Assembly: GCA_900769695.1 (NCBI GenBank)
Contig: CAAGHO010000042.1
Coordinates: 1-64,000 of the forward strand
DNA from: Bacilli bacterium
Lineage (GTDB): Bacteria; Bacillota_I; Bacilli_A; RF39; UBA660
Length of the DNA stretch: 64,000 bases
Reading direction: 5' to 3'
The first letter of the stretch is position 1; each line of letters opens with the position of its first letter. Shown here one piece after another: positions 59,870 to 64,000 of the stretch. The notes beneath the pieces were generated by a model. That model searched no databases. It saw nothing but the letters and a program-made list of their open reading frames with translations, and was not told where the DNA came from. A program made the translations under genes and the position numbers.

Positions 59870-60325
59870 ATGCAGATAGATTTAAATTTTAATGACTCAT
59901 ATAAGCTGAATGAAATCGTAAATATTCCAAAGACATATTTTGAAAACAGTAGTGTTAAAAAACTAGATAATATTAAAGTTGAAGGAAAACTTTATTATGA
60001 TCCTGAAGATAATTTATATGCAGATGTAGCTATAAGTGGTAATATGGTTTTAGCAGATGATATTTCACTAGAAGAAGTTTTATACCCATTTAGTATAGAA
60101 TATAATGATATTTTAGATGAAAACTTGAAAAACAATCAAAATACACTTGATTTATTCGAGTTTTTGTGGGAAAATATTGTACTAGAGGTTCCCTTAAAAT
60201 TTACTAAGGTTACGAATCTCAGTGAATTTCATGGGGATGGATGGAAATTAGTTAGTGAAGAAGAAAACTCACTTGAACATAATCCATTTAGTGAATTGTT
60301 AGAAAACTTTGATAAAAAGGAGTGA
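59870..60325 (+). CDS. yceD: DUF177/YceD family protein
   Basis: A 151-residue acidic protein of the DUF177 family, almost always encoded before rpmF and thought to act in 23S rRNA or ribosome maturation. VEGKLYYDPEDNLYADVAIS and a C-terminal acidic tail match the family, although the usual Cys residues are absent. The start is ATG 59870 with GGTGATG upstream; ATGs at 59858 and 59864 are alternatives. The rpmF ribosome site overlaps its stop. Confidence 0.85.
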   Translation: MQIDLNFNDSYKLNEIVNIPKTYFENSSVKKLDNIKVEGKLYYDPEDNLYADVAISGNMVLADDISLEEVLYPFSIEYNDILDENLKNNQNTLDLFEFLWENIVLEVPLKFTKVTNLSEFHGDGWKLVSEEENSLEHNPFSELLENFDKKE

Positions 60326-60330
60326 TAAAG

Positions 60331-60540
60331 ATGATGAGATTAGATATTCAAATGTTTGCAGTTCCATTTCGTAAAGTTTCTAAAACTAGAAAAAGAACTA
60401 GACAAGCACACAAAGCTATGGTAGCTCCAGGTATGACTAAATGCCCTACATGTGGAGAAATGATTAAGCCACACAGAGTTTGTAAACATTGTGGTAGCTA
60501 CAAAAAACAAACTGTAGTAGAAACAAAAGTAGCAGAATAA
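60331..60540 (+). CDS. rpmF: Ribosomal protein L32 with N-terminal leader
   Basis: A structural protein of the 50S subunit, 69 residues as translated. From residue 10 it is ordinary L32 (AVPFRKVSKTRKRTRQAHKA, then a zinc ribbon CPTCGE and CKHCGS). Before that is a nine-residue leader MMRLDIQMF. The ribosome site AAGGAG (60317-60322) sets the start at ATG 60331 (or 60334), and no ribosome site precedes ATG 60352. The leader has the L-x-x-Q-x-F-A pattern of the Firmicutes L27 leader, which the protease Prp cleaves between F and A. Cleavage here would leave exactly the AVPFRK N-terminus of standard L32. Confidence 0.9.
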   Translation: MMRLDIQMFAVPFRKVSKTRKRTRQAHKAMVAPGMTKCPTCGEMIKPHRVCKHCGSYKKQTVVETKVAE

Positions 60541-60550
60541 TAAGTTATGA

Positions 60551-60577
60551 ATCAAGCAAGAAATTGCTTGATTTTTT
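60551..60577 (+). terminator. Terminator after rpmF
   Basis: ATCAAGCAA, loop GAAA, TTGCTTGAT, then T run. Its 3' arm contains the next promoter's -35. Confidence 0.85.
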
Positions 60578-60598
60578 GTATCTGGGGGGGGGTATAAT
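60568..60598 (+). promoter_or_regulatory. Promoter with nine-G spacer tract (possible phase-variable promoter)
   Basis: TTGATT (60568-60573) and TATAAT (60593-60598) are 19 bp apart, and positions 60584-60592 are nine consecutive G touching the -10. Changes in tract length would alter the spacer towards or away from 17 bp. Confidence 0.7.
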
Positions 60599-60632
60599 AG
60601 TCCTAGATATAATAAAATAGGTGATGTCTAAG

Positions 60633-61388
60633 ATGAAAAAAATAATTGTTACAATTATAGTTACTGCAACAATAACTGGTATTATTTCTATATATGGTGC
60701 TTATGCCGCAACAACATATGCAATAGGTGCAAACAAAATTGAATATACAGATAATGCATCTTTAGGTGTAGATAATGTTCAAGCAGCAATCGATGGAACC
60801 TGTACTAAGTTTTCTGATCAGTTAAAAGATATCAAAAGAAGTTTGTATCCTGTTGGCAGTATTTATATGTCAACTACTGATAGTACCGTTGAAAGTGTAG
60901 CAGAAAGATTTGGAGGTACTTGGGAAAAGTATGCTGAAGGAACTATGCTAATGAGTGCAAACAGTCAATATAAAGTTAATACAAGAGGTGGAAACTCGAC
61001 TGTTACGTTGAGCAAAGCTAATATTCCAAGTATAAGTGTAACTGGTACTACAAATTCAACAGGAAATGGTTATACAATTGGGTATACTTCTACAACGAGG
61101 ACGACAGGTACTGGTAATGCTGCTTTTTATAGAATGCTTTTTGGTGCTGGTGGTTCTAGTCAACCAAACCATACTGTTGGGTATAGTGGAAATTATAAAG
61201 ATTTTACCGATGCAAATTATCCTATGGCTCATCATACACATAATTATGCTGATTATTATGCAAATAGTATATCTGGAGTTCAAGCACATACTCACACTTT
61301 TACAGGAAATTACACAAATAATTCTCAAACTAGTGTTAATATTCAAAACCCTTATACAGCCGTTTACATGTATAAAAGAACATCTTAA
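60633..61388 (+). CDS. Exported protein with phage tail-collar-like C-terminal domain (1)
   Basis: The 251-residue protein has a signal peptide (MKKIIVTIIVTATITGIISI, ending near GAYA). A module NKIEYTDNASLGVDNVQAAI common to secreted gut-bacterial proteins follows. The rest resembles phage tail-fibre/baseplate collar domains: LYPVGSIYMSTTD, FGGTWEKYAEGT, TVTLSKANIPS, HTHNYADY, and a final NIQNPYTAVYMYKRT. No other phage gene is near. ATG 60633 follows AGGTGATG. It is expressed from the poly-G promoter at 60568, and a paralogue follows. Probably a cell-surface fibre or adhesin (inference). Confidence 0.75.
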   Translation: MKKIIVTIIVTATITGIISIYGAYAATTYAIGANKIEYTDNASLGVDNVQAAIDGTCTKFSDQLKDIKRSLYPVGSIYMSTTDSTVESVAERFGGTWEKYAEGTMLMSANSQYKVNTRGGNSTVTLSKANIPSISVTGTTNSTGNGYTIGYTSTTRTTGTGNAAFYRMLFGAGGSSQPNHTVGYSGNYKDFTDANYPMAHHTHNYADYYANSISGVQAHTHTFTGNYTNNSQTSVNIQNPYTAVYMYKRTS

Positions 61389-61522
61389 TTTGAAGAAAAT
61401 TTCTAAGATAATAAAAATTTAAGACTTTTAATTAAATTTGTAAAATTTTTCTAGTAATACTATTTATTGTTTGTAACATAAATTGTAAAAATATATGATC
61501 GAGTGATTAGGTAAGAAATTAC

Positions 61523-61552
61523 TTGATTTTTTTATTTGAAGAGGGGTATAAT
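61523..61552 (+). promoter_or_regulatory. Promoter of second collar-domain gene
   Basis: TTGATT (61523-61528) and TATAAT (61547-61552), 18-bp spacer ending GAGGGG. Same design as the promoter at 60568 but with only four G. The interval 61389-61522 holds nothing else I can support. Confidence 0.65.
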
Positions 61553-61586
61553 TACTGTAGATATATTATAATAGGTGATATTTGAT

Positions 61587-62477
61587 ATGAAAAAAGCACA
61601 AAGAAATAATAATAAAAAATCAATTATGACTTTGTTAATGGGACTTATAATAGGATTATCATTATCTGGTATTGGAACATATGCTGCAACAACATATGCG
61701 ATAAATGCAAACAAAATTGAATATACAGATAATGCATCTTTAGGTGTAGATAATGTTCAAGCGGCAATTGATGGAACTTGTACAAAGTTTTCAGGCCAGC
61801 TAACTAGTTTGAAAGAAAGCATTATAAATACAGTATATCCGGTAGGAAGTATTTATATGTCAACTAGTGATGATACAGTAGAAAAAGTACAAAGTAAATT
61901 TGGTGGAACATGGGCTAAATATGGTAAAGGAACAACACTTGTTGGTGATGATGGTACTAATTATATAACAAATGATTCAAAAAAAGGTAGTGGAGGATCA
62001 TCAACTGTTACTTTATCTACAAGTAATTTACCAAGCCATAGTCACTCATTTACACCATCTGGATCTGTTACATCAACTTTTAGTGGTAGCTCTGTAAGTA
62101 CATCTTCAGCAGATACAAGTCATACTCATTATTTCAGTGCTACTACTTCAACAAATGGAAACCATAGACATACTCAAACAGTTGCAGGATCTCCATATGG
62201 TACTAGTGGGGTTGGTATTCTTGCTAACTCAGGATATGTTACTGATGTTAATTCTAATCAAACAACAGCTTACGCGGGTGATCATAATCATACAGTTTCT
62301 GGAAATACTGGAGGAATGAGTCAAAATTCTACTCATAGTCATACTGTAACAGCTAAAGGAAGTGTATCAAGCACATTTGCAGGAGCAGCTAGTACAACAG
62401 GTAGTACTGGTAGCGGAAGTGCTATTAATATTCAAAATCCATATACAGTAGTATATATGTATAAAAGAACAGCTTAG
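61587..62477 (+). CDS. Exported protein with phage tail-collar-like C-terminal domain (2)
   Basis: The 296-residue paralogue of the preceding gene has a signal peptide (about residues 1-34, ending TYAA), then NKIEYTDNASLGVDNVQAAI identical to the first. VYPVGSIYMSTSDDTVEKVQ and FGGTWAKYGKGT follow, with His-Ser-rich SNLPSHSHSFTPSGS and further H-T-H motifs, and the end NIQNPYTVVYMYKRTA. His-rich HSH segments are typical of metal-stabilised phage fibre trimers. Ends in a terminator. Confidence 0.77.
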   Translation: MKKAQRNNNKKSIMTLLMGLIIGLSLSGIGTYAATTYAINANKIEYTDNASLGVDNVQAAIDGTCTKFSGQLTSLKESIINTVYPVGSIYMSTSDDTVEKVQSKFGGTWAKYGKGTTLVGDDGTNYITNDSKKGSGGSSTVTLSTSNLPSHSHSFTPSGSVTSTFSGSSVSTSSADTSHTHYFSATTSTNGNHRHTQTVAGSPYGTSGVGILANSGYVTDVNSNQTTAYAGDHNHTVSGNTGGMSQNSTHSHTVTAKGSVSSTFAGAASTTGSTGSGSAINIQNPYTVVYMYKRTA

Positions 62478-62488
62478 TTCTTTTTTTC
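62463..62488 (+). terminator. Terminator after second collar-domain gene
   Basis: AAAAGAAC, loop, GTTCTTTT plus T run, overlapping the last codons. Confidence 0.75.
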
Positions 62489-62537
62489 TTTTTAAAAATT
62501 AATAGTTTATATGATATAATATTTAAAGGTGAGACTT

Positions 62538-64000
62538 ATGAATTTAGAACTTAATATGAATGAAGATACATTATTAATTACTCCTAGTAAAACAAAAAAA
62601 TACATTTTAAAAAAATATTCAGATAGCCTATTACCAATAAAGTTTATATCTTTAGAAGAATTTAGGAAATCTTACTTTTTTTCGTATGACAATAAAGCAC
62701 TGGATTATTTGATTTCTAAATATCGCTATAATCTTTCTACAGCAAAGATAATTATCAATAATTTATATTTTATAGATGTAGAAAAGAATTATAATGATTC
62801 TAAACTAATTAATCTTCAAAATATAAAGAAAGATTTAATAGAAAATAACTATTTGGAGTTTAACTTCTTATTCAGAAATTATATAAAGAATAAGAATATT
62901 ATTATCTATAATTATTTTTTACTTGAACCGTATGAAGAAGAGATTTTCAAAAATAATAAAATTATTAATTTAAAACCGAAAGACATAAATATACCTGTAT
63001 ATCATTGTAGTAGTTTAGAAGAGGAAATTATATTTGTAATAGAAAATATCTTATCTTTAATAGATAAAGGTGTAGCACTAAATAAGATAATTATTTCTAA
63101 TGTTGATAGTGAATATAGTTTTCTAATGTATAAATTATTTTCTTATTATAATATTCCACTTAATATTAATCTGGATGAAAATTTATATGGAACTAATATT
63201 GTTAAGAAATATTTAGAAACAAAGGAATTACCTGGTTTTATTAATCCTATAGTTAAAAAATTAGTTGATGTTATAAATTCATTAAAAGATGTTGAAGATA
63301 GTCCTAATTATCAAGAATTTTTAGTTGATGCTTTAAAAAATACTAAACTAAGCTCTATTAGATATGATAACGCTATTAATGTAGTCTCTGATATTCCTAT
63401 AGTAGATGATGATAACTATTTATTTATTGTAGGTTTGAATCAAGATGTATTACCTAAGATATATAAAGATGAGGATTATTTATCCGATAAGTTAAAACTA
63501 ACTGTTGGATTAATGCCTTCATATATAAAAAACAAGAAAGAAAAAGAACGTGTTATTAGTATAATTTCAAATACAAAAAATTGCATTTTATCATACAAAG
63601 ATAAAAGTAGTTTTAATGAATATCTAAAATCAAGTTTAATAGATGAATTAAATTTAGAAGTTCTAGATTATAAAATGAATACTACTAATAGTAATTTATA
63701 TAATAAGTTATTACTTGGTGAAAAATTAGATAATTATTATAAATATAATGAAATAGATGATTATTTAAAGAAATTATATAGTCATTATGTGATTCCATAT
63801 AATACGTATGACAACAAATATAAGAATGTTAAGAAAGAAGAACTCTATGAATACTTAAATTCATATTTAAAAGTAAGTTATACTTCACTAAATAGTTTTT
63901 ATCTATGTAAGTTTCAATATTATATAAAGTATATTTTGAAAATAGATCCATATAAATCGAATTTTTCAACTGTTATTGGTAATTTATTTCATTATATATT
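62538..64000 (+). CDS. addB: AddB-like helicase/nuclease subunit, 5' part (gene runs off the window)
   Basis: An open frame of 487 codons starts at ATG 62538 after AAAGGTGAG and continues to the window end. The N-terminus (NEDTLLITPSKTKKYILKKY) and YLFIVGLNQDVLPKIYKDED resemble the AddB/RexB inactivated-helicase region. The last visible part, VSYTSLNSFYLCKFQYYIKY then GNLFHYI, matches the start of the C-terminal PD-(D/E)XK nuclease, with a Cys at the position of the first iron-sulfur ligand. The protein is shorter and more divergent than Bacillus AddB in the visible part. addA would be expected downstream. The 3' end is not visible. Confidence 0.75.
   Translation, partial: MNLELNMNEDTLLITPSKTKKYILKKYSDSLLPIKFISLEEFRKSYFFSYDNKALDYLISKYRYNLSTAKIIINNLYFIDVEKNYNDSKLINLQNIKKDLIENNYLEFNFLFRNYIKNKNIIIYNYFLLEPYEEEIFKNNKIINLKPKDINIPVYHCSSLEEEIIFVIENILSLIDKGVALNKIIISNVDSEYSFLMYKLFSYYNIPLNINLDENLYGTNIVKKYLETKELPGFINPIVKKLVDVINSLKDVEDSPNYQEFLVDALKNTKLSSIRYDNAINVVSDIPIVDDDNYLFIVGLNQDVLPKIYKDEDYLSDKLKLTVGLMPSYIKNKKEKERVISIISNTKNCILSYKDKSSFNEYLKSSLIDELNLEVLDYKMNTTNSNLYNKLLLGEKLDNYYKYNEIDDYLKKLYSHYVIPYNTYDNKYKNVKKEELYEYLNSYLKVSYTSLNSFYLCKFQYYIKYILKIDPYKSNFSTVIGNLFHYI

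Noticed and set aside
60633..62477. Prophage remnant
   Set aside because: Apart from the collar-like C-termini, which follow signal peptides, no phage structural, lysis, integrase or replication gene is present.
1..64000. Mycoplasma-type genetic code (TGA as Trp)
   Set aside because: TGA closes mraZ, pssD, yceD and others at sensible ends, and Trp is TGG throughout.
1..64000. A complete diversity-generating retroelement in the window
   Set aside because: No reverse transcriptase frame and no template repeat were found; only candidate targets are visible.

Overview
The window is chromosomal DNA of a very AT-rich, low-GC Gram-positive bacterium, most likely an uncultured gut-type member of the Bacilli. 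The evidence is the set of Firmicutes neighbourhoods it carries: comEA-comEC, dnaI near a T-box-controlled thrS, mraZ-rsmH-ftsL-PBP, divergent lexA, polA-mutM, and tmcAL next to yceD-rpmF. TGA is used as a stop (for example at the ends of mraZ, yceD and pssD) and Trp is TGG, so the standard bacterial code applies and this is not a Mycoplasma with code 4. No tRNA, rRNA, CRISPR array, transposase or integrase was seen.

Layout. 1-4760: three tandem paralogous surface proteins with a SipW/TasA-type signal region and a variable C-terminal domain. 4811-16200: housekeeping and competence genes (def, a YjcZ-like small protein, a SEDS protein, comEA, comEC, an HD protein, dnaI, an RNB-domain protein, a TasA-like protein, T-box and thrS). 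16272-22751: a TPR protein, then the division/wall cluster mraZ-rsmH-ftsL-PBP under a putative MraZ operator, an RsgI-like membrane protein and a 38-residue membrane peptide. 22870-38286: an exopolysaccharide locus with two related phosphosugar transferases, a decaying tandem array of YhcG/DUF1016 nucleases between them, then GNAT, PssD/PssE, ATP-grasp, GT4, GT2, EpsG-type polymerase, pyruvyl transferase, flippase, acetyltransferase and UDP-sugar dehydrogenase. 38539-48393: envelope genes (two VanZ-like, a YHYH/G5 surface protein, a lysozyme-like secreted protein, a fourth long TasA-like paralogue, two LytR-CpsA-Psr proteins), a protein with a duplicated domain, an SGNH hydrolase and a PlsC-like protein. 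48400-60540: SpoVD-like PBP, M18 peptidase, lexA with a divergent SOS-controlled small membrane protein, polA, mutM, pyk, gmk, tmcAL, yceD and rpmF. 60568-62477: two exported proteins with phage tail-collar-like C-termini, the first behind a poly-G promoter. 62538-64000: 5' part of an AddB-like gene.

How the genes fit together. Much of the window builds or decorates the cell surface. The sugar transferases start a lipid-linked repeat unit, the glycosyltransferases extend it, the flippase and EpsG-like protein export and polymerise it, and the LCP proteins are candidates for attaching it to peptidoglycan. The SEDS protein and the two class B PBPs make the septal or sporulation-type wall.

The signals that most deserve a second look are: (1) ribosomal protein L32 with a 9-residue leader ending in an L27-like Prp protease site exactly before the normal L32 N-terminus; (2) a 49-residue membrane protein divergent from lexA with a LexA box in its promoter spacer; (3) a run of nine G in the promoter spacer of an exported fibre-like protein, suggesting phase variation; (4) adenine-depleted, NNY-codon-rich C-terminal segments in two TasA-like proteins, resembling variable regions of diversity-generating retroelements; (5) co-varying palindromes at the same position in three tandem YhcG copies. 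Everything was read by eye; no database search was run.
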